Source: JAYUDN01 sp043739785
Lineage (GTDB): Bacteria; Patescibacteriota; Gracilibacteria; BD1-5; UBA2023
Direction: 5' to 3'
DNA: 64,000 nt
Assembly: GCA_043739785.1 (NCBI GenBank)
Contig: JAYUDN010000028.1
Span: forward strand, 1 to 64,000
Within the stretch, counting starts at the first letter, position 1. Every line of letters begins with the position of its first letter. This document shows positions 33,066 through 43,925 of this stretch, one piece after another. The notes under the pieces were generated by a model that did not search any database, was not told where the DNA came from, and saw only the letters and a program-made list of their open reading frames with translations. The position numbers and the translations under genes are program-made.

Positions 33066-33773
33066 ATGAAAGAATGTTTTTTTAGTTCCTATAATGGATG
33101 CTGATTCGCATGGTCCGATCTGGTGTATGTATTGTTGGCTATCAATACTCTGTTTGGGATATCCCAATACTTTCTCTCGCGGAAAATGAAAGTAATTTTG
33201 CCTCTCTTGAGCCTGATTCCTGGGATTAATATTTTAAATTTTATAGTTTTATCAGGAATTTCTATCCAGAAGATCATATTGCCGGTTATATTTCTCGCCT
33301 TTTCTATGTCATTTGGATATGTAGCACTTTCAGACTCACATTACGTCAGTCTTGGAATGATTATATTTTCTCTTCTTTTCTATGTGTGAACTGCTTTTTG
33401 GTTATTCTATATAGTGATTCTGTTATTGAAATCGTTTTTGCAAAATGTTTGATTTCAGCACAGCACTCTCGGTATAATCCTGATGTTTCTCCTCGGTCCG
33501 TTATTTATCGTATATCTTTCTTTGGTATATAAAAAAGAAGAAGTTGGATCGCCAGGGGTACCTCAAGAAATATTGGCAGATGGCGCTTCGGATGTGCTAA
33601 ATCAAGAAAGGAGTAATACGGATAATACCCATAATGTCACTCATAGCTCAAGTATTATCTCAGTCGTAGTTTGATTCGTAGGGATTATCGGGGTATTGGG
33701 AACTATTGGTTTTATACTTTTTATCTTAGTTGTTCTTTGTACCCTCGGTTGAGCACCAGTATGTATACTATAG
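33066..33773 (+). CDS. polytopic membrane protein of unknown family
   Basis: A 235-residue protein with about six hydrophobic segments (for example YVLLAINTLFGISQYFL, KIILPVIFLAFSMSFGYVAL and the C-terminal GIIGVLGTIGFILFILVVL). A polar loop of ~45 residues precedes the last helix. TGA encodes Gly at 33387, near 33450 and in the tail. ATG 33066 is chosen because it is the only in-frame ATG ahead of the first helix; GTG 33123 is the alternative. No family recognised. Confidence 0.7.
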
Positions 33774-33854
33774 CCATTCTTGCATGAGATTTCCAGAATC
33801 TAGTATCTCATTACTTATCGAGAAAAAAATAGAATCAACTTAAAATATAAATTC

Positions 33855-34118
33855 CTAAAGGAACCAATAGTTGACTATCCCCAAGCAAATAATAAGTGCC
33901 ATTACAATACTAAGAATGAGCATGCCCCACTGGGTTCTATCCGTTTTCCAGACTTTGTAGGTACTATACAACCAGAAAATCTGAGAGTACCCATTGATAA
34001 TCATCCCGTACTGTGGAAGTTCGAGTGATATGGGGAGTGCTCCGATAAGGGTAAAACTGATAAGTCATCACTGGATCAGTATATTTCAGAGTGAGTTTCT
34101 GGATTCCTTCTGGATCGA
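33855..34118 (-). CDS. small membrane protein, start uncertain
   Basis: Open frame of 87 codons between a TAA and a TAG. It encodes GALPISLELPQYGMIINGYS, then IFWLYSTYKVWKTDRTQWG, then a helix (MLILSIVMALIICLGIVNYW), which looks like a genuine two- or three-helix protein. There is no ATG near the front; a non-ATG start, or decay of the 5' end, must be assumed. Several Gly are TGA. It ends 36 bases from the next stop region and lies between two membrane-protein genes. Low certainty. Confidence 0.4.
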
Positions 34119-34154
34119 TTAACCGAAAATGTGCATCGAGAAAGGAGATAAGTA

Positions 34155-36071
34155 TTATTTTTTTTCTTTCACGAGACCGATACCTCTGATAGTATAGGAA
34201 TCATAGCCACCGGTTCCACTATAGGCAGGGTTTTTGACGGCGAAGTTCTGGAGATAGAGTTTGGCCTCTATACGATCCGACGAAATAGTGAATGTGAGGT
34301 CTTTCTGTTCGAGTCAAGTCGGAACTGTAGTCGTGAGAAGATCAGCTGGTGGAGTAAAAGGTATGGTGAGTATATCCCCACTTCCACGATGGTATGCAAT
34401 AGTTGAATCGTCCGGATTCATCGTGATGTACGGGTATAACGAAACACTCGCATCTTTTTCGTTTAAAAGTGTATCATAATTGCTAATTCCTCCAGAAATT
34501 CGAACTATCTTTGTATATCCATTCTCTATAGTAAGTGGATAGGGATTTTCATATTGGTAACTCGTGTTGTATTGGATATATCTTTGATTGAGATTATTGT
34601 CATACGAGTAGGCCATTTGCACTTTGATTTTATCAGTTACCGCGCTGATAATCTCCCATTTGTTTATCCCAGGATAGACGCTTCCAGTCATAGTATTCCA
34701 TTTTTTCCAGTCAGCCTCAGATTTGATACTCGCTTCCGCGATTTCATTTTTGAAGAGATCCCTTATCGCGTGACACTCAGAGAAATCGCAGATATACTCT
34801 ATACCGGAGTAGATATCATTGGATAGCTCTTTCGATATATCTTTCGGACTTGAAAGTGGGGTGATCGTACCATCTTTCAGGATGTTGGCTTTTTCCAGAT
34901 TGAGTACTAACTTTGTATATTGTCGACTGAGTGGATAACTAAAGACGGACCATGGACCTACAGAAATGATGAATGAGAGAAGCGCGAGAGAGGCTGTGAT
35001 CACCGAGAGTGCTTTCTTCCGACTGAGTATCAGGTATAGCGAAGTGAAGGTAAGCCATATCCCGAAAATAATGACAAAATATCGGTTCATCGTAAGGTCA
35101 TACTGGGCGGTACGGAGATAGATCGCATAGAAGAGCATCGCCATCTGTGGGAGAACGACTATGGGGAAGAATTTTCGAAACAGAATAATCATGCTATTAT
35201 TTTCCTCATAGGGTTTTGAAAATATATAGTTGATATATCCAAATATAGAAAATCAAATTACCATCTTGCTTATTATATCTTTTGGCCAGTCTGAAAAGTG
35301 GAGTAGTACCTTCGCACTGTAAGCGTAGAGGATGATAAAGTATACGAAGATAAAGGGAACTCCTACATATCGTATAAGAAATGAGAAGAAGGCATTGGTA
35401 TCGTAGGATTTTTGATTGATTGCTGACTTCACAGGGAGTGATATGAGCCCATAGAGTGGGGCTATCGTCGCAAGTACTATAACCGCCCAATAGGCATAGA
35501 GCTTGTCTTGCTTCACGAATATATCCTTCAGATCGAAGAGAGCAAAAACTGAGGCAATGGCGATAAATCCTAGGGCGAGGAGTGCGAAACCGACGATCAC
35601 CGCCATAAGGAGAGACCAAGATACGTATGAAAAATAGTTCGTATACTCGATTTCTTCGTCATCATTTGCGAGAAATCGGTCAACGTATGGAGCAAAAAAG
35701 AGGAATGCGACGAAGCCAAAGAGGTGGAGGAGGAGGTAGACGAAGGATTCGAAAAACCAGTCTGTTCCGACATTGATCGTGAAGTAAATCGCTATCCCGT
35801 AGACAATCGGAACCAGGGAAAGGAGAGAAATATATTTCCGATCTTTCCTACTTTCGATATACAGCGTGATTCCCGTCGAGAAAAAAAAGCTAATCCCGAA
35901 GGTGAAAATGGATCGTATCACGGCCTCTGATTTCGTCTCACTCTGGATATAGTAACAGAGGAGTATAGAAAAAATAATCACAATAATCGAAGGAATCGGA
36001 AATCTACGACTGAGGATGCCTAGAGAGGCTTCGAGGTTCGCTCGAGAGAGAAATGCAAAGGGATTTCGCAT
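34155..36071 (-). CDS. DUF4153-type membrane protein
   Basis: A 638-residue protein. Residues ~1-420 contain about eleven membrane helices, including SIIVIIFSILLCYYI, YISLLSLVPIVYGIAIYFTI and WAVIVLATIAPLYGLISLPV; the rest is a soluble outside domain with FSECHAIRDLF and a Tyr-rich stretch. The layout matches DUF4153/DUF4173 proteins of unknown function. In-frame TGA at 35253 and 34314 are Gly; a standard-code reading would give two separate genes. Start ATG 36071, MRNPFAFLSR. Confidence 0.75.
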
Positions 36072-36249
36072 AAGAAAATGGTAAGAAAATAAAACTTACT
36101 ATGTATATTCTTACCTATGATAAGCTTTTTTGGATTCTGTACAAGTGTATTGGTATATTGGGCTAATAGTTTTATGGTATTTTTGGGTTTCTAAAAACCA
36201 CTTAACGATATGTTTTATGAACTAAAAGTTAGAGTTGTTACTTATAAAA

Positions 36250-36876
36250 TTAGTTTACTTCCTTCAGAATCTCGAGAAAAAGTTCGACGAAGTGAGACTG
36301 ATAATTGAAGTGGCCTCGGTCTTCGAATTGGTGAAAGATCGATGATGGAAGGAAATGGTGATACTTCTCACTGTGACGAAACGGGACGATAGTATCATCC
36401 TCTGAGTGCCAGAAGTGGAGTTCTCCAACCTGAGGAACTATATGAATTAGATTATTCGGATCGAACGTAAAACTCGCCGTCGATTCCCCTGAGAGTCCAC
36501 TATTATCAAATACTGGAGCTATGAGGTGAAGGGCATCTATTTTTCGCGGAAATGTATGCTCAGAGAGGTACTTCGCGAGAAAGATACCCCCGAGTGAGTG
36601 TCATATGAGGATGAGTTTCTCGGTATTGAGATACCGAAAATACTTCTCGAACCAGACTTTCCACTCTTCATACTTTGCATTCATATCATTCGGCATATCG
36701 GGTCGGATGGTTTCGAACGAGTCGGAGAGTCCATCGGCCAGCCACTTCTTCCAGCTTGGACGTCGTTCCATGAGATCCCAGTCGCAGTTTTTGAGCCAGT
36801 CGAGAGCTTCCTGGCCGGAGTTGTAGCTATTACCTCCATCGATAATAATGAGCTGATTTTTCGGTGTAGTTATCAT
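36250..36876 (-). CDS. alpha/beta hydrolase (RBBP9/YdeN-like)
   Basis: A 208-residue serine hydrolase. LIIIDGGNSY opens the fold, KLILIGHSLGGIFLAKYL carries the nucleophile Ser with its first Gly encoded by TGA (36601), HSEDDTIVPFRHSEKY the Asp and FEDRGHFN the His. The length and order match the small RBBP9/YdeN family. The hydrolase domain embedded in IleRS is of the same type (compare NDDTVPFSHG), so this gene may be a relative of the donor. Natural substrate unknown. Confidence 0.88.
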
Positions 36877-36980
36877 AAATTGGTTATATTGAGTTTATAT
36901 TATACAAATTCAAGGAAAAGCAATATATTTGACATATGGTATAAAATATTTATATTGCTTTGTATAACTTCTTGAAAAAT

Positions 36981-37418
36981 ATGAAACTTTTTTCTTTAGA
37001 TGATCTCGCTGACGACATGAGCGAAAACCGTGATATAGTGGAAAAACTTCTTGATATTGCTGAATCACAATTTGTACAGGAATGTTGTAGATGACTATTG
37101 CTTCTTCATAAAGATTGAGAGCTGGAACTATCTGATCAAGATAATGAAAGGATTTCTCATATTTTACGTAATGCCATATATTCGGAGCAAGGAAGTTCAC
37201 GATCACTAACACTTCTACGTGCATCTTCAGACCAAGATTCGTTGTTCGATATCCAAGAAACTATAGAAAGTCATAAAACTTATTTAGGAACCCTTCCTGA
37301 TTTAGAAGTGGATGAAATTATGTGACATTATTTATGATCAGTATGTCTGACAAGAAAAGTTAGAACATCCGCATTACAAATTATGTTTCTTCTGTGAGAG
37401 AGTAGTAGGCTAGAATAG
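36981..37418 (+). CDS. hypothetical protein, helical, TGA-rich
   Basis: A 145-residue, mostly helical acidic protein starting MKLFSLDDLADDMSENRDIV. It contains five in-frame TGA codons, so it exists only in code 25. No membrane segment, signal peptide or recognised motif. It is convergent with the kinase gene downstream. Helical hairpin phrases such as ERISHILRNAIYSEQGSSRS suggest a small bundle. Function unknown. Confidence 0.6.
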
Positions 37419-37433
37419 AAATTGTTATCTATC

Positions 37434-37976
37434 TTACAAAAGGCTATCGATTTTTCGGAAAAATTCCTCCCTCGTCCCATTATTCTCTAATAGGATATTA
37501 GCAAGAGCTATGATCTCATCCATCTCTCGTTCGGTTTGTAGGTTTTCTTGTTCGAGGAATTGTTCGTAGGAGAGGCATGATTCATTATCTTTTTCTGACC
37601 GCTTCAGTATTCGCTCATACCGTTTTTCGGGAGAAGTATCTACAAAGATTATCTTCGCCTCCGTTCGTTCCTGAATTTTTCGAATAAGATTCACTTTTCT
37701 CGGTCCGTCAAAGATGATAGTATTCCCCTCGAATCTATCCAGGAATTTGTCCACAGCTCGAACGAAGGCATCTTCTCCAAATAGTTCACGGATGAGGGAA
37801 CTCATCTTCGAGAAATTTTCACGAGTCTCAGGAATATCGAATTCTTCTAGAAATCTACGTGGGATATCGGAAAGCCGAAAAACAGGAGCATTCAACTCCT
37901 TAGCAAGATACTCGCTCAGAGTTCCTTTTCCAGAACCGTTTCGCCCACAGATGATATAGGATTTTATCTGAGTCAT
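37434..37976 (-). CDS. P-loop nucleoside/nucleotide-kinase-like protein
   Basis: A 180-residue P-loop protein. YIICGRNGSGKGTLSEYLAKEL is a kinase-type Walker A, followed by FRLSDIPRRFL (an NMP-binding-like helix), NTIIFDGPRKVNLIRKI and IIFVDTSPEKRYERILKRSE (lid region). It resembles adenylate or dephospho-CoA kinases in outline but is not close to either. Its start overlaps the end of the Nudix/IDI-like gene by 13 bases. It probably belongs to the nucleotide or isoprenoid housekeeping group here. Confidence 0.75.
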   Translation of the reverse strand: MTQIKSYIICGRNGSGKGTLSEYLAKELNAPVFRLSDIPRRFLEEFDIPETRENFSKMSSLIRELFGEDAFVRAVDKFLDRFEGNTIIFDGPRKVNLIRKIQERTEAKIIFVDTSPEKRYERILKRSEKDNESCLSYEQFLEQENLQTEREMDEIIALANILLENNGTREEFFRKIDSLL

Positions 37977-38620
37977 AGTTTGAGAAGAAAATTTTTTATC
38001 CTTTCGTCGTATCTCACAAGTGCAACTTGTAGATCATGAGTAAAGATTTCCGGTTGAACCGATATTTCTTCTCGTATATCATCAAGAGAATAATAGAGTA
38101 TCCCCTTCGCTTCTTTGTCGACATTTTTGACGCGTCAAGCATAGATACCAAAATAGGTGTGGACACGATTCCCGATGGATACCACCTTTCCATCTATAAC
38201 CTTTCTTGAGAGTATATCGAGGGTATCGATATACTGTAAGATCACACTGGTCGTGATATACTCCTGTAAGACACTATACGTTCGAGCGAAATCGCTCTCA
38301 GTATTGAGCACTATGGAAGGAGTCTGGAGCTCTTGAATCGTCTCGATCATGGCAGTGAGGTTGGGGTTGTCCCCATTTTGCACATGACCACCTATTGACT
38401 TGTCAAGGAGATTCGGGTTGTGTTGTTTCTCCTTCGATCGCTTTTGTACGATAAGCTCTCCGTGTTCATTGAAAAGAAAAATGTGTACCACTTCGATGTA
38501 TTTCACTGGTGGGAGTCATCGGTTCGATCGGGAGATTTCTTCATCATAAAATGAAGCACGACTCATCGGGATGACCTTTCCAGGATTATCGAGTCTGTAC
38601 GTGTTGATAATTTCTGACAT
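37964..38620 (-). CDS. Nudix-fold protein resembling isopentenyl-diphosphate isomerase
   Basis: A 218-residue Nudix-fold protein. EVVHIFLFNEHGELIVQKRS and LLDKSIGGHVQNGDN resemble the first half of IDI-type Nudix proteins; the Nudix box is degenerate (AMIETIQEL instead of REUxEE). TGA Gly occur at 38516 and elsewhere. A TGA at 37973 overlaps the next ATG (ATGA) and would be the stop in the standard code; in code 25 three more residues precede TAA. If it were an IDI it would link to the carotenoid pathway, but the box degeneracy leaves this open. Confidence 0.7.
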
Positions 38621-38624
38621 AGAA

Positions 38625-39167
38625 TTAGGAGTAAAAAGAACTAAAATGTGGAACGAGCGCTGCGTTGGAAGCGTGGATAAATTTGTCCTTTCGAGTGATA
38701 AATCCATCACTCCATATAGCTCCACTCCCCTCTTTGTCCCCGACACTATCGATACCAGTGAGTTCATACATGACTTCCTCAAGGTCGAGGTGACGACCAT
38801 CGAAGAGGAGTCCTACAACTCGGTCCGGAACCCTGAGGTGCGATGAGTATCACCAGACTCATTTCCCATCCCGATCCTCGATGTATACAACTCCTACATA
38901 CCAGTATTCTTCTCAGAGTGCGCCTTGATATACTCATCATTCCATCCCGACGAAATAGTCGGCATCGGGCAATTCTTGTCGAGTAGAGACCGCTCGATTT
39001 TTTGCTCCATTTCTGAGCTCCGCGAGTGTCGTCGGCATATCAGGAACTCCAGAAGGCACCCTATGATGGGAAAAAGTGGCTTTGAGAGTTGTATGTTTAT
39101 AGGTTTCAAGAACTGACCGAATAGCTCTGGTCTTTGGGGCGTTGGTGGTTCCGATAGCGAAGTGCAT
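38625..39167 (-). CDS. inosine/xanthosine triphosphatase (YjjX/DUF84 family)
   Basis: A 180-residue non-canonical NTP phosphatase that would remove ITP/XTP from the nucleotide pool. FAIGTTNAPKTRAIRSVLE opens the fold, DMPTTLAELRNGAKNRA and DADYFVGMEGGVY are family blocks, and DKEGSGAIWSDGFITRKD is near the C-terminus. At least five Gly are TGA, including both in MEGGVY. It ends 4 bases before the next ATG at 38620, so it is co-transcribed with the IDI-like and kinase genes. Confidence 0.88.
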
Positions 39168-39234
39168 AGTGGAAAGGTTAGCGGGTTAGCTGATGAGCTG
39201 GTTAGGAAGGGTGGCTGGTAAGCCGATAAGCTTT

Positions 39235-40461
39235 TTAGTTAATGGGAGAAGAGGCAGGCTCAAGTGCATTGTCATTTTTTTGTGAAGGTCTCTGAAATCG
39301 AGATGATTGTAGTGATTGTCGTACCCCGAAGATATAAATCCCTCCGAGCAAAAGAAACATAGCGATCCCGAGCACCTGGAATCCGAGCGCATAAGAGATT
39401 CCCATTATTCAGGCTATAGAAAAAGAAGTAATAACCTGGACGATATTATCAATCTGAGCCTTCATCGAAAGCGCTGTCGCTCGGTATCGAGGATCGGGAA
39501 TATGATTGATGAGGACATCGCGCCCCCAGAACCATCCGACCATGAGGGAAAAAAGGATTCCGAGCCCCCAAGGATTCGTGATATATCCGACCCCGATGTA
39601 GTAGATGGGGAAGAGAAATATTTCGGTTAGGATGAAGAGTTGAAAGGAAATATATTTCTCTATGGTTCGTATTGATCGACCCACGAACCACCAGACGAGA
39701 CGAGATCCTCCCATTACGAGTCCGATAAAAGCTATAGGATAGCCAAGCTCTAAGAGGTAGGGTGAGCGGTAGACAGTATCCGTAAAGAGAAATCAACCGA
39801 TGACCGCTGAGAAGATGGCATACGGGAAAAATCCAGAGTGACGAAGTTCCCGAAAAATGGGCAAGAGCTTTTTTTTATCGTGTTTCTCGATCTTCGTATG
39901 GACCGGAAAGAGGGAAAGCGCGACGAGAAGTCAGATAAAATCAATCCCGATACCGACATAAAACGGCATTCGTATGCTTATATTGGTCAGGAATGGCAAC
40001 CCAACAATGAGCGCAATAGAAAGGAGCGAAACATTACCTGATATTTTCGATGCGACGACTCGATATTCACTTCCGCGCCCGAGTTTTTCGAGGGTTCCCT
40101 TCAGAAAGGATGAGGTCGTCCCACTTGAAAAGGCATTGGCTCCGAGTGACATACAGATACCACCGAGAGTAAATACCCAGAAATTATCAGCGACGACATA
40201 CAGGATTGAAGAAGCGATAAGAAATACCTTGGCGAGAATGAGGGTATTTTTTTGTCACCAAAGGTCCGCGATATATCCTGATGGTATCTGCATGATCATC
40301 GCAGCGATATACCCGATACCAGTATAGAGCCCAAGGTCTCTCGCTTCTGCATTCGGCAGTGTCAGGTAATAGATCGAAAGAATCGGTATCGTATTGCGCC
40401 GGTTGGTGAACTGGATGAGTAAGTACTTCCAGAGATTCGATGAGAGTCAGGACCATGTCAT
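39235..40461 (-). CDS. major facilitator superfamily transporter
   Basis: A 408-residue, 12-helix transporter. The start MTWSGLSSNLWKYLLIQFTN is followed by helices with GIGYIAAMIMQIPSGYIADL (loop 2-3 of MFS, GYIADLWG), GICMSLGANAFSSGT and HIPDPRYRATALSM between helices 9 and 10. TGA Gly at 39409, 39931 and in ADLWGQKN. The C-terminus is a short polar tail. Substrate unknown; no neighbour suggests one. Confidence 0.85.
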
Positions 40462-40642
40462 TGGTATAAAAAAGTAACGAAGGTGAAATGAAGGTCCAAT
40501 ACCCTCAAGTATATAAAAGTATCGAATTATGACAAATATTCGGGAGAAATGAGTTTTCCTGAATTCTACCCAATAATCAAGCCCTATAAGTTGCGAAAAA
40601 GAAAAAATCGTGATAGGATACTCGTATACAAAAGTTTATTCT

Positions 40643-41761
40643 ATGGATGCCAAAAGCCCACTTGTAGTCAAATTTCTCCAGTTTATCGACGAAGTCATAT
40701 CGAATGGTCTTTCTGATGTCCATATCACGAGTGGAGATTTCCCTTTTATCCGTACTCCAGATCGAGAAGTCACACCGGTCAGTTCCTTTGGTCGTATTTC
40801 GTTCGATGAGCTCATAGGTTTGATCCTCTTTATGAAGCCTGATATCAATACGGAAGAAATCATCAACCTCCAAACGGGGAAAAACTTTATCTATGAGAAT
40901 GCAGGAACTCGCTTCCGTATCAATGTCTCTCGCAACGAAGAAGGGATAGCGATCGCCATGCGAACCATCAGAAAAAAAATCCCAACCGTAGAAGGGATCG
41001 GCCTCAAAGGAGTCATGCTTGACCTTCTTCAGAAGGATCGAGGCCTCATCCTGATAACGGGAGGAACCGGAAGTGGAAAGACCACGACTCTCGTCGCTAT
41101 GATCGACTACCTGAACAAACACTTCCATAAGCATATCATCACGGTCGAAGATCCGATCGAGTACCTGATGAAAAATGAAAAAAGTCTCATCCATCAGAAA
41201 CAGGTCGGAAAGCACGTATCGACCTTTGATCAGGCGATTCGCGACGCGATGCGAGAAGATCCAGATATATTGATGGTGGGGGAAATGCGAGATATTGATA
41301 CGATTTCAGCCGTATTGACCTTGGCTGAGACCGGGCATCTCGTCCTCTCAACCCTTCATACGAACGATGTCGTTCAGACCTTTGATCGACTCATTTATGC
41401 CTTCCCGGCTGCGATGCAATCACAAGTTCGAGTGCAGCTCGCGATGACCCTGGTCGCGGTAGTGGGACAGATTATCCTCCCGAGTATTGATGGAAAGACG
41501 AGTGTGGTCGCAAGAGAAATATTTATCAATGGTGAAGCGACACGAAATATTATCATGGATGGAAATATTACGCATCTCTACTCAGCCATCGAGACTGGAA
41601 AACATGAAGGAATGATCCTCATGCAACAGTCTCTCAATGATCTTCACGCCACCGGACAGATAAGCCTCAATACCCTCGAAGAATTCGTAAAGGATAAAAA
41701 AATGCTCGATGAATACCTTGAAAAAAGTAAGCGATCTGTGCCGTCTGATACGGATGGATAG
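40643..41761 (+). CDS. pilT: type IV pilus retraction ATPase PilT, copy 1
   Basis: A 372-residue secretion-type ATPase that drives pilus retraction and twitching or DNA uptake. GLSDVHITSGDFPFIRT opens the PAS-like domain; LITGGTGSGKTTTLVAM is Walker A, IITVEDPIEYL the Asp box, ILMVGEMRDIDT Walker B, and TGHLVLSTLHTND the His box. ATG 40643 is chosen over 40610 since it gives the same N-terminus as copy 2. No TGA is used. It lies 112 bases upstream of copy 2. Other pilus genes are not in the window, apart from a possible PilM-like ATPase at 15104. Confidence 0.95.
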   Translation: MDAKSPLVVKFLQFIDEVISNGLSDVHITSGDFPFIRTPDREVTPVSSFGRISFDELIGLILFMKPDINTEEIINLQTGKNFIYENAGTRFRINVSRNEEGIAIAMRTIRKKIPTVEGIGLKGVMLDLLQKDRGLILITGGTGSGKTTTLVAMIDYLNKHFHKHIITVEDPIEYLMKNEKSLIHQKQVGKHVSTFDQAIRDAMREDPDILMVGEMRDIDTISAVLTLAETGHLVLSTLHTNDVVQTFDRLIYAFPAAMQSQVRVQLAMTLVAVVGQIILPSIDGKTSVVAREIFINGEATRNIIMDGNITHLYSAIETGKHEGMILMQQSLNDLHATGQISLNTLEEFVKDKKMLDEYLEKSKRSVPSDTDG

Positions 41762-41872
41762 TAATCTTTATATTGATACAATATTTTTGATAATCATTTG
41801 ATATACTTTGCAATATTTATATTATCAAAAAGTCACTGGTTCAAACTCTTTATTTTTTCTTATTTTCTCGTT

Positions 41873-42976
41873 ATGGATACCCCGAGCCCGGTCGTAAGCA
41901 AGTTCCTCCAATTTCTACAAGAAGTAGTTGCCAATGGACTTTCCGATGTTCATATTACCACGGATGATTACCCATTTATCCGTACTCCAGATAGAAAGGT
42001 TTCACCCGTCTCCTCATATGGACGTATTACTCAGGCTGAACTCACTGAGCTCATCAGCTATATGGAGCCGACTATCGATCTCGATTCTCTCGTAAAACTC
42101 AGAACCGGAAACCATTTTATCTTTCAGTATGAGGGCACCCGTTTTCGAACCAATATTTCTCGAAATCAAGAGGGGCTGGCTATCGCGATGCGAACCATCA
42201 AGAAAAAAACTCCGACCGCGGAAGATATAGGGCTCAAAGGAGTGATGCTCGATCTCCTTCAGAGGGATCGCTGACTGTTCCTCATCACCGGAGGAACGGG
42301 AAGTGGAAAAACCACGACCCTGATCGGGATGATCGACTACCTCAATAAGAACTACAATAAACATATCATCACGATCGAAGACCCGATCGAGTACCTCCTC
42401 CAGAATGAAAAAAGCTTGATCCATCAAAAGGAAGTAGGAAAACACGTCGATACCTTTGATCAGGCGATTCGCGATGCGATGCGAGAAGATCCAGATATTC
42501 TGATGGTCGGGGAAATGCGAGATATGGAAACGATTGCCGCGGTCCTCACCCTTGCGGAGACAGGACATCTCGTCATCTCGACCCTCCATACCAACGATGT
42601 CGTCCAGACCTTTGATCGACTGATCTACGCTTTCCCAGCGGCTATGCAGTCACAGGTTCGAGTCCAGCTCGCGATGGTGCTCGTAGCCGTCGTAGGACAG
42701 GTTATCCTTCCTCATGTCGATGGGAAAAAGAGCGTCGTTGCCCGTGAAATATTTATCAACTCTGACTCTTCTCGCAATATTATCATGGATGGAAATATCA
42801 CCCAACTCTACTCGTCTATCGAGACCGGAAAGCACGAAGGGATGATATCGATGCAAAATGCCCTCAACCAACTTCACGCGACGGGTCAGATAACGCTCAG
42901 GACCCTCCTAGATCATATGAAGGATCGAAAGATGTTCGATGAGTATCTCGCCAATAATAATCTCGTACTGAACTAG
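41873..42976 (+). CDS. pilT: type IV pilus retraction ATPase PilT, copy 2
   Basis: A 367-residue paralogue of the preceding gene with nearly the same motifs (LITGGTGSGKTTTLIGM, IITIEDPIEYLL, ILMVGEMRDMET, TGHLVISTLHTND). Most of the two proteins aligns without gaps. At 42272-42274 a TGA stands where copy 1 has GGC (41042-41044), in the shared context RDRG-LxLITGG; this is a direct internal proof of UGA=Gly. Tandem pilT/pilU-like pairs are common; which copy is the PilU-like helper cannot be told. Promoter-like ATATACT lies about 70 bases upstream. Confidence 0.95.
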
Positions 42977-42983
42977 TTGTATC

Positions 42984-43520
42984 CTATATTTTTTTCTTCC
43001 AGTATTCGATAGTGAATCCATTTCTTCTATCAGTTTTTTCGGGCTGTAATTCAAAACCTGCTTCAAATACTGGAAAATAGCTATCAGCTCACTCGATTTC
43101 CATATCAATTCGGGAAAGGATAACTTCATCCACAATCCCTGCATTGAAAAAGAGTGTATATATCTGAGAACCTCAGCAGATAAAGATAGTGGTAGCTGGT
43201 TGACTGGTTGACTGGTTGACTGGTGAGCTGGTTGACTGGTGAGCTGGTTGGGTTTTATTATTGAAATATTCTAAGAGTTCTCCTATAGAATGGAGGACGA
43301 TAATCTCTTGTGCGGAGAATTCACCCCGTGTGAGGACGATATTTTCCCTTCCTGGAAGCGGTCGACCGATGGATTCATATGTTTTCCTCCCCATAATAAT
43401 AGGAGCACCGAGGGTTGTTTTCTTGAAGTGTTCGAAATCCTCCGGAATATACCAGGGGATTTTCCCATTTTTTCCGATGGCACGATTGGTCGATATGGCG
43501 GCGATGGCGATAAATTTCAT
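42984..43520 (-). CDS. folA: dihydrofolate reductase
   Basis: A 178-residue DHFR that regenerates tetrahydrofolate. FIAIAAISTNRAIGKNGKIP, WYIPEDFEHFKKTTLG, IIMGRKTYESIGRPLPGREN and IFICGGSQIYTLFF are the standard blocks; the first G of CGG is TGA (43173). Between strands, residues ~92-112 are a low-complexity run (TQPAHQSTSSPVNQSTSQPA) encoded by tandem CTGGTTGA-type repeats. That run is absent from ordinary DHFRs. It ends 8 bases from the pilT stop, convergent. Confidence 0.93.
43194..43254. repeat. tandem GGTTGACT/GGTGAGCT repeats within DHFR
   Basis: Repeats of CTGGTTGACTGGTTGACTGG with CTGGTGAGCTGG variants. They are translated in frame as a Ser/Thr/Gln/Pro-rich loop of DHFR. A related but decayed tract lies at about 39180-39230, downstream of the MFS gene. 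Confidence 0.8.
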
Positions 43521-43591
43521 AAGGATAGTATGATGAAAAATTTACTTTTTCAAAATCTTTTGTATCATCATTTTACTCCTCAATCGACCCT

Positions 43592-43831
43592 ATGAAATGA
43601 CCACAGGAGAATACTTCTTTCACCCAATCCCCATTTTTGAGATATCCAGCAGTTGGGGCCGTAGTTTGAGCTGTTGTAGCCAGCATTCTCAAAATCCTGT
43701 ACCCAGAGAAATTTTCAGAACTCTCTTTTTCAGATCAGGCTGGATGAGGCCTATCAATATGAGCAATTCTTTGACTCTCTGTAGTATGACTATGAGATAG
43801 CTTCAAAATCTGAAAGCATCGATGAAAGTAG
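43592..43831 (+). CDS. small glycine-rich membrane protein
   Basis: A 79-residue protein seen only in code 25: MKGPQENTSFTQSPFLRYPA, a helix AVGAVVGAVVASILKILYP, a short polar loop and a second Gly-rich helix (GGGLSIGAILGLSVVGLGDSF) with a basic end (KIGKHRGK). Eight or more of its glycines are TGA. Small hairpin-like proteins of this type may pack in membranes; no family recognised. It lies between DHFR and an MFS gene, on the opposite strand to both. Confidence 0.6.
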
Positions 43832-43925
43832 CTTCGATAAAAAGATGATAATTAATTTTCAGAAGACTTTTTACCGAGCCGCATACGACCTAAATAGTCA
43901 GCGCTTTATTCCGACTAGCAGATAT

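Noticed and set aside
43194..43254. CRISPR-like repeats
   Set aside because: Repeats are 8-20 bases, contiguous, without spacers, and translated inside DHFR.
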